Shown piece by piece: positions 1 through 6,865 of a stretch of DNA of 10,241 bases. The first letter of the stretch is position 1; each line of letters starts with the position of its first letter. Origin of the DNA: SM1-46 sp002451215 (lineage in GTDB: Bacteria > Pseudomonadota > Gammaproteobacteria > Acidiferrobacterales > Sulfurifustaceae); NCBI GenBank assembly GCA_002451215.1, contig DKBM01000016.1, positions 1-10,241 on the forward strand, given 5' to 3'. Both the position numbers and the translations under genes were made by a program. The notes under the pieces are model-generated. The model was given only the letters and a program-made list of their open reading frames with translations, made no database searches and was not told the DNA's origin.

Positions 1-450
1 AAGACCGGAACGACGAATGACTATCGCGATGCCTGGTTCTCGGGATTCAACTCGAGCGTCGTGACGACCGCATGGGTTGGCTTCGATCAACCGGCCTCGC
101 TTGGTCGCGGAGAAACCGGCGGGCGGGCGGCGCTGCCGATGTGGATCGACTACATGCGTGTTGCGCTGGACGGTGTGGCCGAGCAGCCACTCACGGCACC
201 AGAGGATGTTGTCACCGCGCGCGTAAATCGGGAGACCGGACTACCGTCAGATGAGAACGATATCGACTCCATGGAGGAGTACTTCGTAAAGGGTACCGAG
301 ACCCAGACTCAGGGACCGCTCGCCGAAGTGGCCGAGACGCCGGCGGGCCCGGGCGCGTCGTCAACAAGGGACAAGGCGAACGAAGGGTCGCCCGACGCCA
401 CACCGCCTCCCCAACCGCCTCCCGACAACGTGCGCAAGCAACTCTTCTGA
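1..450 (+). CDS. mrcA: Penicillin-binding protein 1A, C-terminal end (partial)
   Basis: This is the 3' end of a bifunctional class A penicillin-binding protein, which polymerises glycan strands and cross-links peptides on the outer face of the inner membrane. Reading frame 1 is open from the first base and encodes 149 residues up to TGA at 448-450. The window opens on the KTGTTN motif, the third catalytic-pocket motif (KTG) of the transpeptidase domain. It continues with the usual DAWFSGF and AWVGFD strands and a GGRAALPMW segment typical of PBP1A. The last 65 or so residues are a low-complexity Pro/Ala/Glu-rich tail ending PPPDNVRKQLF, as in many gammaproteobacterial PBP1A proteins. The SXXK and SXN motifs and the glycosyltransferase domain lie upstream of the window. 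The stop overlaps the start of the next gene by one base. Family assignment is secure; the symbol (mrcA, also called ponA) rests on overall resemblance. Confidence 0.92.
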   Translation, partial: KTGTTNDYRDAWFSGFNSSVVTTAWVGFDQPASLGRGETGGRAALPMWIDYMRVALDGVAEQPLTAPEDVVTARVNRETGLPSDENDIDSMEEYFVKGTETQTQGPLAEVAETPAGPGASSTRDKANEGSPDATPPPQPPPDNVRKQLF

Positions 451-1094
451 TGCGCGCGCGCGACGCACACCTGGCCCGAGGTCGACCCTCCACATCGAGT
501 GCTGCCCGGCAACGAGTTTGCGCTGAAGCCGCGCGCATCATGGCGGAGGAGGGTGTGAACGACTTTCAGCTGGCCAAGCGTCGCGCGACCCAGCGCCTGA
601 ATCTTCCGGAAGGAAAAAATCTTCCCAGCAACCATGAGGTCGAGGAAGCGCTGCGACAATATCTTGCGCTATTTCACAGCGCGCGGCTTGCCTCGGATCT
701 CGGGCGGCTGCGCGCGGCTGCGCTCGAGGCGATGCGATTCCTTGCCCATCACGAGCCGCGACTGGTCGGCCCGGTGCTGACCGGGATTGTCACGCCGAGC
801 AGCGAGGTGCAACTGCATATCTGTGCAGATACGCCCGAAGAGATCGCCCTGCTGTTTGCCGAACACCGCATACCAGCGGATCAGGGCGAGCGCCGGTTAC
901 GATTTGGCGGCGACCGCGAATTGCGTGTACCGGCCTACCGGTTTGTGGCGGACGGTGTGCCAATCGAAGTATGCGTTCTGACACACGCGGCTGCCCGCGA
1001 GACCCCGCTTAGCCCGGTGGACGGTCGGCCAATGCAGCGTGCGAATCAACGGGAACTGGAATCGCTACTCGCTGAACCAAACGCCGCCACTTAG
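450..1094 (+). CDS. Uncharacterised 214-aa protein, possibly with a nucleotidyltransferase-like fold
   Basis: The function is unknown. ATG at 450-452 shares its A with the TGA of the PBP gene, and there is no clear Shine-Dalgarno, so translation is probably coupled. Residues 20-76 are predicted helical and charged, with a readable motif AEEGVNDFQLAKRRATQRL followed by LPSNHEVEEAL. Residues 88-180 look alpha/beta: a helix, then EPRLVGPVLTGIVTPSSEVQLHI, then DTPEEIALLFAEHRIP and a run of short strands. From memory this matches a family of hypothetical proteins common in gammaproteobacteria, with a conserved end LSPVDGRPMQRA (residues 187-198). The G-strand-turn-strand pattern around residues 105-125 recalls the core of nucleotidyltransferase-fold proteins, but the paired catalytic aspartates are not visible, so any activity is doubtful. 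An internal start at Met31 (540) is possible, but conservation appears to begin upstream of it. Confidence 0.8.
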   Translation: MRARDAHLARGRPSTSSAARQRVCAEAARIMAEEGVNDFQLAKRRATQRLNLPEGKNLPSNHEVEEALRQYLALFHSARLASDLGRLRAAALEAMRFLAHHEPRLVGPVLTGIVTPSSEVQLHICADTPEEIALLFAEHRIPADQGERRLRFGGDRELRVPAYRFVADGVPIEVCVLTHAAARETPLSPVDGRPMQRANQRELESLLAEPNAAT

Positions 1095-1105
1095 GCGCGC
1101 CCGAT

Positions 1106-1133
1106 CCCCTTCACTAATTTGGTATTGAAGGGG
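1106..1133 (+). other. Stem-loop just downstream of the 214-aa gene
   Basis: CCCCTTCA (1106-1113) pairs perfectly with TGAAGGGG (1126-1133) around a 12-nt loop, starting 12 nt after the stop codon at 1092-1094. The position suits a 3' end or mRNA-stabilising hairpin. No T-run follows on the plus strand and none lies on the minus-strand side, so it does not qualify as a classical intrinsic terminator; Rho-dependent ending or 3'-end protection is possible. Confidence 0.5.
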
Positions 1134-1530
1134 CACCACCGAACGGCGCCGAGGCAAGCCCTAGCTATCATTTCTCCTCGCGTACAACTGTGGCCGAATG
1201 CTGGAACCGCTTGTTTCGTGATTTGGGACTGCCAGGTGCGCGACGACCCGTCGCCTTTGCGCGCAGGGCAGGTCACCCGTAGGCTCGGTGCGTCGGTATG
1301 GACTGATCCCTGAAGGTTCTTGCCCCCCCACATGGTTCGCTCAGGGAATTCGCGCGCGTCTATGCGCTGAACAACGACGCCGAACCAGAACAGGCAGCGA
1401 CAATCGTTCTTGCGTCTTTTCACACCACGGGCGATCTGCTGTGCCAGTAGCATCTGCGCCACGACAGTTGCCCGCGCCAGCGCGCCGGCCAACAGGTGCG
1501 AGCGGCCTTCTCGGCTCCGGACGCGCCCGG
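1134..1530. other. Stretch without a recognisable gene, possible decayed coding sequence
   Basis: No open frame here resembles a known protein. Two short plus-strand pieces look more protein-like than the rest. One begins near 1191 (WNRLFRDLGLPGARRPVAF) and ends at TAG 1278-1280. The other runs from about 1331 (HGSLREFARVYALNND, then AATIVLASFHTTGDLL) to TAG 1448-1450. The second joins the frame upstream of it only across a run of seven C at 1323-1329, a possible frameshift site. A 7-bp inverted repeat (TCCCTGA 1307-1313 / TCAGGGA 1341-1347) flanks this C-run. It could be a pseudogene remnant, a sequencing frameshift or simple intergenic DNA. In relatives priA often precedes argS, but I see no priA motifs here. 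Confidence 0.3.
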
Positions 1531-1536
1531 TAGAAT
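1531..1536 (+). promoter_or_regulatory. Probable -10 box for the argS operon
   Basis: TAGAAT lies in the context CCCGGTAGAATCGAAGC, a common sigma-70 -10 setting in GC-rich proteobacteria. Transcription would start near 1543, about 20 nt before the argS GTG. A -35 at the right spacing (TTCTCG, 1508-1513) is poor. Confidence 0.5.
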
Positions 1537-1563
1537 CGAAGCACGCCCGATCCCGGCATAACT

Positions 1564-3207
1564 GTGGAACCCCCCTTGAAGCACGCGATTGAAGAACTGT
1601 TGCGCCATGCCCTGCACGGTTTGCAGGCGACCGGCGCGCTACCGGCGGGAAACGAAATAACAATCAGCGTCGAGCATGCGCGTACCAAGGAACATGGCGA
1701 CTTCGCCACCAACCTCGCGTTGCTGCTCGCCAAACCAGCCGGGATGAAGCCGCGCGAGGTGGCGGAACGACTTGTCAAAGCGCTGCCAAGCTCCGACAAG
1801 ATCGCAAGAGTGGAGATTGCCGGACCGGGCTTCATTAACTTCTTTCTGTCCCCCGATGCGCAGACCGCGGTGGTGCGGGAGATTTTGGCCCAGGGCTCTA
1901 CCTNNGCGGCGGGCTTTCACGTGCATCGCGAGTACTACATCAATGACGCCGGTCGGCAGATGGACATTCTTGCCACCAGCGTCTGGCTGCGTTACCTCGA
2001 ACTCTGCGGCGAGAAATTCGCCTTTCCGGTGAATGGCTACAAGGGTGACTACATATACGACATCGCGGCCACGCTGCACCGGGAAAGCGCCGACCGTTAC
2101 CGGCAGCCCGCGGCCAGCGTGTTTGGGAACGTGCCCCCGGACGAACCACGCGGCGGAGACAAGGAACGGCACATCGATAGCCTAATCGAACGCGCCAAGT
2201 CGTTGCTCGGTCCGACGGACTACCGCACGGTTTTCGACCTGGGGCTGCGCGTCATTCTGGACGATATTCGCCAGGACCTTGAAGAGTTTGGCGTCACCTA
2301 CGACGAGTGGTATTCCGAGCGGGCGCTGATCGAGACCGGTGCGGCCGAGCGTGTCATTGACCGCCTGCGCGCCAGTGGTCACGCCTATGAGAAGGAGGGG
2401 GCACTGTGGTTTCGCTCCACTGATTACGGTGACGAGAAGGACCGCGTGCTGGTGCGCGAAAACGGCCAGAAGACCTACTTCGCACACGATATTGCCTACC
2501 ACGCGCACAAGCTCGAGCGCGGCTTTGCCCGCGTGATCGACATCTGGGGCGCGGATCACCACGGCTATGTGCCGCGAGTGAAGGCGGCCCTCGCAGCGAT
2601 TGGCGATGACCCGGCACGGCTCGACGTGCTGCTGGTGCAGTTCGCCGTGCTCTACCAGGGTGGCGAGAAGGTACAGATGTCCACCCGCTCCGGCGAATTC
2701 GTCACGCTGCGCGAGCTCCGGCGTGAGGTTGGCAACGACGCCGCGCGATTCTTCTATGTCTTGCGACGCTGTGAGCAGCACATGGACTTCGATCTCGATC
2801 TCGCCAGATCGCAGAGTGCCGATAACCCCGTCTACTACGTGCAGTATGCGCACGCACGCGTTTGCAGTGTTTTCCGTCAGGCGGCTGAAAAGGGCCACGC
2901 CCATGACATGGCGCAGGGCAATGACGCGCTCGAACGGCTCACCGAAGTGCACGAGCAGGCGCTGCTCGCGCGACTCGCGCGCTATCCGGACGTCATCGAA
3001 GCGGCAGCCCTTGCCCATGAGCCACATCAGGTCGCCCACTTCCTGCGCGAGGTGGCCGCCGACTTTCACCTGTACTACAACAGCCACACTTTTCTCGTCG
3101 AGGATGGTGCGCTGCGCAATGCGCGACTCAACCTGATCGGCGCGACGCGTCAAATCATTGCCAACGGTCTCGGCATCCTCGGCGTCTCGGCGCCGGAGAG
3201 CATGTAG
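1564..3207 (+). CDS. argS: Arginyl-tRNA synthetase, with an internal segment missing at an assembly gap
   Basis: This cytoplasmic class I synthetase charges tRNA-Arg with arginine. The open frame gives 547 residues against about 585 expected. Recognisable parts are the N-terminal Add-1 domain (HGDFATNLALLLAK, AGPGFINFFLS), then EYYINDAGRQMDILA, the KTYFAHDIAYH catalytic-core segment (from about residue 302), WGADHHGYVPRVKAAL, the KMSKS-equivalent loop QMSTRSGEF (MST at residue 372) and the DALR anticodon-binding domain from about residue 421 (NPVYYVQYAHAR). The HIGH signature is absent. The frame passes from LAQGST through the codon Tnn (1903-1905) directly to AAGFHVHREYY, skipping the roughly 40 residues that carry HVGHGR in homologues. 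The genome gene is most likely intact and the sequence collapsed. GTG 1564 is the first start after an in-frame TAG at 1531; TTG 1576 is an alternative. No strong Shine-Dalgarno is visible. Confidence 0.95.
   Translation: MEPPLKHAIEELLRHALHGLQATGALPAGNEITISVEHARTKEHGDFATNLALLLAKPAGMKPREVAERLVKALPSSDKIARVEIAGPGFINFFLSPDAQTAVVREILAQGSTXAAGFHVHREYYINDAGRQMDILATSVWLRYLELCGEKFAFPVNGYKGDYIYDIAATLHRESADRYRQPAASVFGNVPPDEPRGGDKERHIDSLIERAKSLLGPTDYRTVFDLGLRVILDDIRQDLEEFGVTYDEWYSERALIETGAAERVIDRLRASGHAYEKEGALWFRSTDYGDEKDRVLVRENGQKTYFAHDIAYHAHKLERGFARVIDIWGADHHGYVPRVKAALAAIGDDPARLDVLLVQFAVLYQGGEKVQMSTRSGEFVTLRELRREVGNDAARFFYVLRRCEQHMDFDLDLARSQSADNPVYYVQYAHARVCSVFRQAAEKGHAHDMAQGNDALERLTEVHEQALLARLARYPDVIEAAALAHEPHQVAHFLREVAADFHLYYNSHTFLVEDGALRNARLNLIGATRQIIANGLGILGVSAPESM
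1904..1905. other. Ambiguous bases marking a probable assembly gap
   Basis: The only two undetermined bases in the window lie inside argS, exactly where homologues carry about 40 further residues including the HIGH motif. The first base of the interrupted codon is T, consistent with the Tyr that usually follows this AQGS-type sequence in the family. They mark a join of unknown true length, not two miscalled bases. Confidence 0.85.
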
Positions 3208-3800
3208 TGGCGCAGGCGCGCCGGCGTTCATCGGGTAGTAGACGCGGGCGTCGACGAGTCTGGCTCACGCTCGGACTGGGCGTTGGCATCGGCGTACTCA
3301 TCGTGCTCCTGTGGCAGTTCGTTGATCGGCGATGGCACTCGCGAGAAGGTGTCGCGAGCCTGTTCAGCACTCCGTCGAAGACCGCGCCAGCCCGCAAGGC
3401 CGAGGAGACGAGAAAGCCCGCTGAACCGCCGAAAAGCAGCAAGGCCCGCTACGATTTCTACACCATCTTGCCCGAAACCGAGACCTTGCTGCCCGAGCGC
3501 GGCGTGCGCACTGCTGAGAGAGCGGCGAAGGCCGAGCGCACCGAGCCGGGCGTGAGCTATGTGCTGCAGGCGGGGTCGTTCAACAATTTCAAGGATGCTG
3601 ACGAGCTCAAGGCGCGCTTGGCACTGGCCGGACTGGTGGCGCAAATCCAGAGGGTCTCAATTGAGGGCCGGGGCGACTACTACCGCGTGCGTCTAGGTCC
3701 CTACGAGAAGCTCGACAAGCTCGATGCCACGGAACAGCGGCTGAAACAGTTGGGCATCACGCGCACACTGGCGCTTAAGATCAAGAAGCCGGCCGGCTAA
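3207..3800 (+). CDS. SPOR-domain membrane protein, FtsN-like
   Basis: This is a 197-residue bitopic inner-membrane protein with a periplasmic SPOR domain, the fold that binds denuded septal glycan and recruits proteins such as FtsN to the division site. The N-terminus is Arg-rich (residues 5-17) and cytoplasmic, followed by one membrane helix at about 19-36. A charged Pro/Lys/Glu linker follows, then a YDFYTILPETE motif (82-92) seen in this subfamily, then the SPOR domain at about 117-193 (SYVLQAGSF, YYRVRLGPY). GTG 3207-3209 overlaps the argS stop TAG (3205-3207) by one base, implying an operon and coupled translation. Pseudomonas has the same argS-SPOR arrangement, followed there by hslVU, which is absent here. 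It is shorter than E. coli FtsN (about 319 aa), so I give no symbol. The stop TAA overlaps the stop of convergent speA. Confidence 0.88.
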   Translation: MAQARRRSSGSRRGRRRVWLTLGLGVGIGVLIVLLWQFVDRRWHSREGVASLFSTPSKTAPARKAEETRKPAEPPKSSKARYDFYTILPETETLLPERGVRTAERAAKAERTEPGVSYVLQAGSFNNFKDADELKARLALAGLVAQIQRVSIEGRGDYYRVRLGPYEKLDKLDATEQRLKQLGITRTLALKIKKPAG

Positions 3801-5701
3801 TCCTCAAGATAGGTGTAGCCCTCGAGACCGGCCGCAAGCTCATCCAGGCAGCGCTTGCGGTCGGTGCCATCGAGCCAAGTGGCGGCCGCCACCTTGTTCT
3901 GGTAGGCCGCCAGCAAGTCCTCCGGATCGAAGTGCACGTAGCGTAATACCGATCCTACGGAATCTCCGCGACGCGTCTGCGTCAGCGTGTAACTCCCGTC
4001 GCTCGCCAGCTCGACATGCGCGGAATCGGTGTCGCCGAACAGGTTGTGCATGTCCCCAAGGATCTCCTGGTAGGCGCCGACCAGAAAGATCCCGAGCAGA
4101 TAGCGCTCTGCTTCGCCGGCTTCGTGCCCTTCGCGCGATGGATGAAGCGGCAAACTGGTTTCGACACCTTCGCCGTCTACATAGAGATCGATTCGACCGT
4201 CCGAGTCGCAGGTGATGTCCTGGAGTACGGCGCGGCGCGTCGGCTCCTCGTTTAGCCGGTTGAGTGGCAAGACCGGGAAGATCTGGTCGATCGCCCAGTG
4301 ATCCGGCATCGACTGAAATAGCGAGAAATTGCAGAAGTACTTGTCGGCCAGCTTCTCGTTCAGCTCATCAAGCGCCTCACGATGCGCGCGAGTTCCGGGC
4401 GTCAGGCGAGCACGCACTTCCTGGCAGATGGAGAAATACAGCCGCTCGGCGCGGGCGCGCTCCTTCAAGCTCAACACGCCATGGTTGAACATGCCCTGCG
4501 CCTCACTCAGATAGTGCGCCGCATCATGATAGACCTCGAGTGCCGGCCGACTCGCGAGCGCGGTCCGGGCCGCCCAGAGATCATGCAGGATGCGCGGCTC
4601 GTCCGGCGCCGGTGCCGTCGGCCCGTCGGCACCAAAGGCGCGTTCAATGTCGAGAACGTTGGTAATCAGTATCGCATGGTGCGCGGTCAGCGCGCGCCCC
4701 GACTCGCTCACGATGTCGGGCTGCGGCAATTGGTGGGTACGACAGATCTCGGCGAGTGCATGCACGATGTTGTGCGCGTACTCCTGCACGGAGTAGTTCA
4801 TGGAGCAGAAACTGCGCGAGCGCGTCCCTTCGTAATCGATGCCAAGCCCCCCGCCGACGTTGATGACGCGGACGGCGGCGCCCAGCCTGATGAGCTCGGC
4901 ATAGTAGCGCGCTGCCTCACGCATGCCTGACTGGATGTGCTGGATATTGGCGATTTGAGAGCCCATGTGAAAATGGACCATCTGCAGCGCTTCGAGCAGA
5001 TTCTCGGCGCGCAGACGCTCGGCCACGCGCAATACCTCGCTCGCCGACAATCCGAACTTGGACTTGTCTCCGCCGGTATTCTGCCACTTGCCAACGCCGA
5101 TCGAGGCAAGCCGGACCCGAACCCCAATGAGCGGCGAGACGCCAAGCGCGCGCGATTCGCGGATCACGAGCTCGAGCTCTGCGAGCTTTTCCACCACGAT
5201 GTAGACACGGTGACCGAGTTGCTTTCCGATCAGCGCGAGACGAATAAACTCCCGATCCTTATAGCCGTTGCAGACCACCACGCCATCAGGGCGCGAGCGC
5301 GCAAGTACCGCGAGCAGCTCCGGCTTGGAGCCGGCCTCCAGACCGAGGCGCTCGCCGCCGTGGGCAAGCAGCGCATCGACGACACTGCGTTGCTGATTCA
5401 CCTTGATCGGGTACACGGCGGTATAGCGACCGCGATACTCCTCGGCGCGCATCGCCTGATCGAAAGCCCCGCACAATTCCGAGACCCGATGGGCGAGGAT
5501 GCCGGAAAATCGCACCAGCACCGGCAGCGTCAGATCGTGCTGCGAAAAGCGGCGTGTGAGCTCGTAGAGATTTACCCCCGCGTGATCGGTGCGCGCATCG
5601 GGACGGCAGATCAGCTCACCGCGATCGTTGATGTCGAAGTAGCCGTTGCTCCAGTGCGCAATGTTGTAGGTATCGCGCGCCTTCTGGATGTTCCAGGTCA
5701 T
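3797..5701 (-). CDS. speA: Biosynthetic arginine decarboxylase
   Basis: This PLP-dependent enzyme converts arginine to agmatine and CO2, the first step of the agmatine route to putrescine. The 634-residue length is close to the family norm (about 630-660). The PLP-lysine is in YPIKVNQQ (Lys100), followed by the barrel motifs LGLEAGSKPEL, VCNGYKD, SKFGLS (214-219), FHMGSQI (244-250), the phosphate-binding GGGLGIDYEG (283-292) and SESGRA (332-337). The C-terminal domain has DITCDSDGRID with Cys498, the substrate-site cysteine of this fold III family, then GAYQEILGDMHNLFGD. ATG at 5699-5701 is the natural start; the Shine-Dalgarno is weak. The gene is divergent from speE across 78 bp and convergent with the SPOR gene, overlapping it by 4 nt with both stops in CTAA. 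Enzymes taking agmatine to putrescine, and SpeD, are not in the window. Confidence 0.97.
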   Translation of the reverse strand: MTWNIQKARDTYNIAHWSNGYFDINDRGELICRPDARTDHAGVNLYELTRRFSQHDLTLPVLVRFSGILAHRVSELCGAFDQAMRAEEYRGRYTAVYPIKVNQQRSVVDALLAHGGERLGLEAGSKPELLAVLARSRPDGVVVCNGYKDREFIRLALIGKQLGHRVYIVVEKLAELELVIRESRALGVSPLIGVRVRLASIGVGKWQNTGGDKSKFGLSASEVLRVAERLRAENLLEALQMVHFHMGSQIANIQHIQSGMREAARYYAELIRLGAAVRVINVGGGLGIDYEGTRSRSFCSMNYSVQEYAHNIVHALAEICRTHQLPQPDIVSESGRALTAHHAILITNVLDIERAFGADGPTAPAPDEPRILHDLWAARTALASRPALEVYHDAAHYLSEAQGMFNHGVLSLKERARAERLYFSICQEVRARLTPGTRAHREALDELNEKLADKYFCNFSLFQSMPDHWAIDQIFPVLPLNRLNEEPTRRAVLQDITCDSDGRIDLYVDGEGVETSLPLHPSREGHEAGEAERYLLGIFLVGAYQEILGDMHNLFGDTDSAHVELASDGSYTLTQTRRGDSVGSVLRYVHFDPEDLLAAYQNKVAAATWLDGTDRKRCLDELAAGLEGYTYLED

Positions 5702-5735
5702 TGAAGTTCGCTCGCCTAGCCGCCCGTTTGGTGGC

Positions 5736-5749
5736 GCTAGTATACTAGC
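5736..5749. promoter_or_regulatory. Palindromic bidirectional -10 element between speA and speE
   Basis: GCTAGTATACTAGC is a perfect 14-bp palindrome. It gives TATACT on the plus strand (5741-5746), about 34 nt before the speE start, and TATACT on the minus strand (5744 down to 5739), about 38 nt before the speA start. Predicted starts near 5753 and 5732 would give leaders of about 27-30 nt for both genes. Neither side has a good -35 at normal spacing. The same palindrome could instead, or also, be an operator for a dimeric regulator. Confidence 0.6.
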
Positions 5750-5779
5750 CGCTCCCCCATCCGCCAGCGGCGCACACGC

Positions 5780-6637
5780 ATGTCACTTGATGATTCCTGG
5801 TACACCGAACAATGGGCAGAACAGGGCTCTGCGATTTCGCTCAAGCTCGCCAAGAAGCTGCATGACGAGCGGAGCGCCTATCAGCGCATCGAGATTTTCG
5901 AGACCGAAACCTTCGGCACACTGATGACGCTAGATGGGCTGGTGATGGTCACGGATCGCGACAACTTCGTCTATCACGAGATGATGTCGCACCCGGCGTT
6001 GTTTACGCACCCCGATCCGCGGCGCGTGCTGGTGATCGGCGGGGGCGATTGCGGAACGCTGCGCGAAGTGCTGAAGCACGCCGGTGTTCAGCTCGCTGAG
6101 CAGGTGGAGCTCGATGAGCGCGTCACGCGGGTCGCCGAGCAGTTCTTCCCGGAATTGTGCGCCTCCAATCGCGATCCTCGAGCGCGCCTTCATTTCGCGG
6201 ATGGCATTCAGTGGATCGCGGACAGCGCGCCGGATTCCTATGACGTGATCATAGTGGACTCAACCGATCCGGTCGGGCCGGCGGCTGGCCTGTTCTCGGA
6301 GGAGTTCTATCAGCACTGCCATCGCGCACTCGGTCCGGATGGCGTGCTGGTCGGGCAGAGCGAATCACCGTTGTTTCATGCCGACCTGATCGTTGCCGTG
6401 CAGACGCGCCTGCGGGCAGCGGGCTTTGCCGACAGCGCCACGCTGTTTTTCCCCCAGTGCACCTATCCCTCCGGATGGTGGAGCGGCACGCTCGGCTGTA
6501 AGCGCGGCACGGGCTGCGGCTTTCGTGTGGGCGATGCGGCGCGCAAGAGCTTCACGACGCGCTATTACAACGCCGAGATTCACGCCGCCGCCCTGGCAGC
6601 GCCGGAGTTCCTGCGCGAGCGTCTGGTCGCACGCTGA
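5780..6637 (+). CDS. speE: Spermidine synthase
   Basis: This polyamine aminopropyltransferase moves an aminopropyl group from decarboxylated S-adenosylmethionine to putrescine, giving spermidine and methylthioadenosine. The 285 residues have the expected order: an N-terminal beta region with FGTLMTLDGLVMVTDRDNFVYHEMMSHPAL, the nucleotide-binding VLVIGGGDCGTLREVLKH (83-100), the acidic VELDERVT strand, ADG at 140-142 and the catalytic VDSTDPVGPA (159-168; Asp160 the likely general base). The C-terminus has RYYNAEIHAAALAAPEFL. Residue 91 is Cys where many family members have Gly (GGGDG); this variant fits relatives in this lineage as far as I recall. ATG 5780 has only a weak Shine-Dalgarno. Being divergent from speA around a shared palindromic promoter suggests joint control of polyamine synthesis. 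Confidence 0.96.
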   Translation: MSLDDSWYTEQWAEQGSAISLKLAKKLHDERSAYQRIEIFETETFGTLMTLDGLVMVTDRDNFVYHEMMSHPALFTHPDPRRVLVIGGGDCGTLREVLKHAGVQLAEQVELDERVTRVAEQFFPELCASNRDPRARLHFADGIQWIADSAPDSYDVIIVDSTDPVGPAAGLFSEEFYQHCHRALGPDGVLVGQSESPLFHADLIVAVQTRLRAAGFADSATLFFPQCTYPSGWWSGTLGCKRGTGCGFRVGDAARKSFTTRYYNAEIHAAALAAPEFLRERLVAR

Positions 6638-6807
6638 TTGATCCGGACACAGTTCTCTCGGTGACGCTGGTCGTCGCCACGGCAGACCCGATTGCCGGGT
6701 TCGTGGTCCGTTGTTGAGGGTGCCCGCGACTGGGTCCTCCTGCGCACAGGGACGCAAGATACGGCCCGCCACGTCTGAACCTGGCGCATGACAGTCGGTA
6801 GCGCCAC
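6638..6807. other. Short intergenic region after speE
   Basis: No gene is visible between speE and the amtB terminator. A weak hairpin can form at 6686-6700 (ACCCG/CGGGT, 5-nt loop) or alternatively at 6680-6697 (CGGCA/TGCCG), followed by a moderately T/G-rich tract. This may help end speE transcription, but it is not a convincing intrinsic terminator. Confidence 0.3.
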
Positions 6808-6836
6808 AAAAAAAACGGGCGCCACTAGGGCGCCCG
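6808..6836 (-). terminator. Intrinsic terminator of the amtB operon
   Basis: CGGGCGCC (6816-6823) pairs with GGCGCCCG (6829-6836) around a 5-nt loop, ACTAG. On the minus strand the stem is followed immediately by eight T (complement of A 6808-6815). It starts 29 nt past the amtB stop. This is a classical Rho-independent terminator for transcripts coming from amtB. Confidence 0.93.
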
Positions 6837-6865
6837 ATAATCTGAGGAACTCAGAAGGAGGAAAC

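Noticed and set aside
1091..1663. 190-codon open frame on the minus strand covering the gap before argS
   Set aside because: It extends about 100 bp into argS on the opposite strand, its composition is Arg/Cys-rich without motifs, and it has no convincing start signal.
2182..3231. 349-codon open frame on the minus strand, opposite argS
   Set aside because: It is a shadow of high-GC argS codons; the plus-strand frame has the ArgS motifs throughout.
4937..5704. 255-codon open frame on the plus strand, opposite speA
   Set aside because: It is antisense to strongly conserved SpeA motifs and shows no recognisable domain.
5780..6637. Cys at position 91 of SpeE (GGGDC for GGGDG) as a loss of function
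   Set aside because: The surrounding motif and all catalytic residues are intact, and the substitution is compatible with the family in this lineage.
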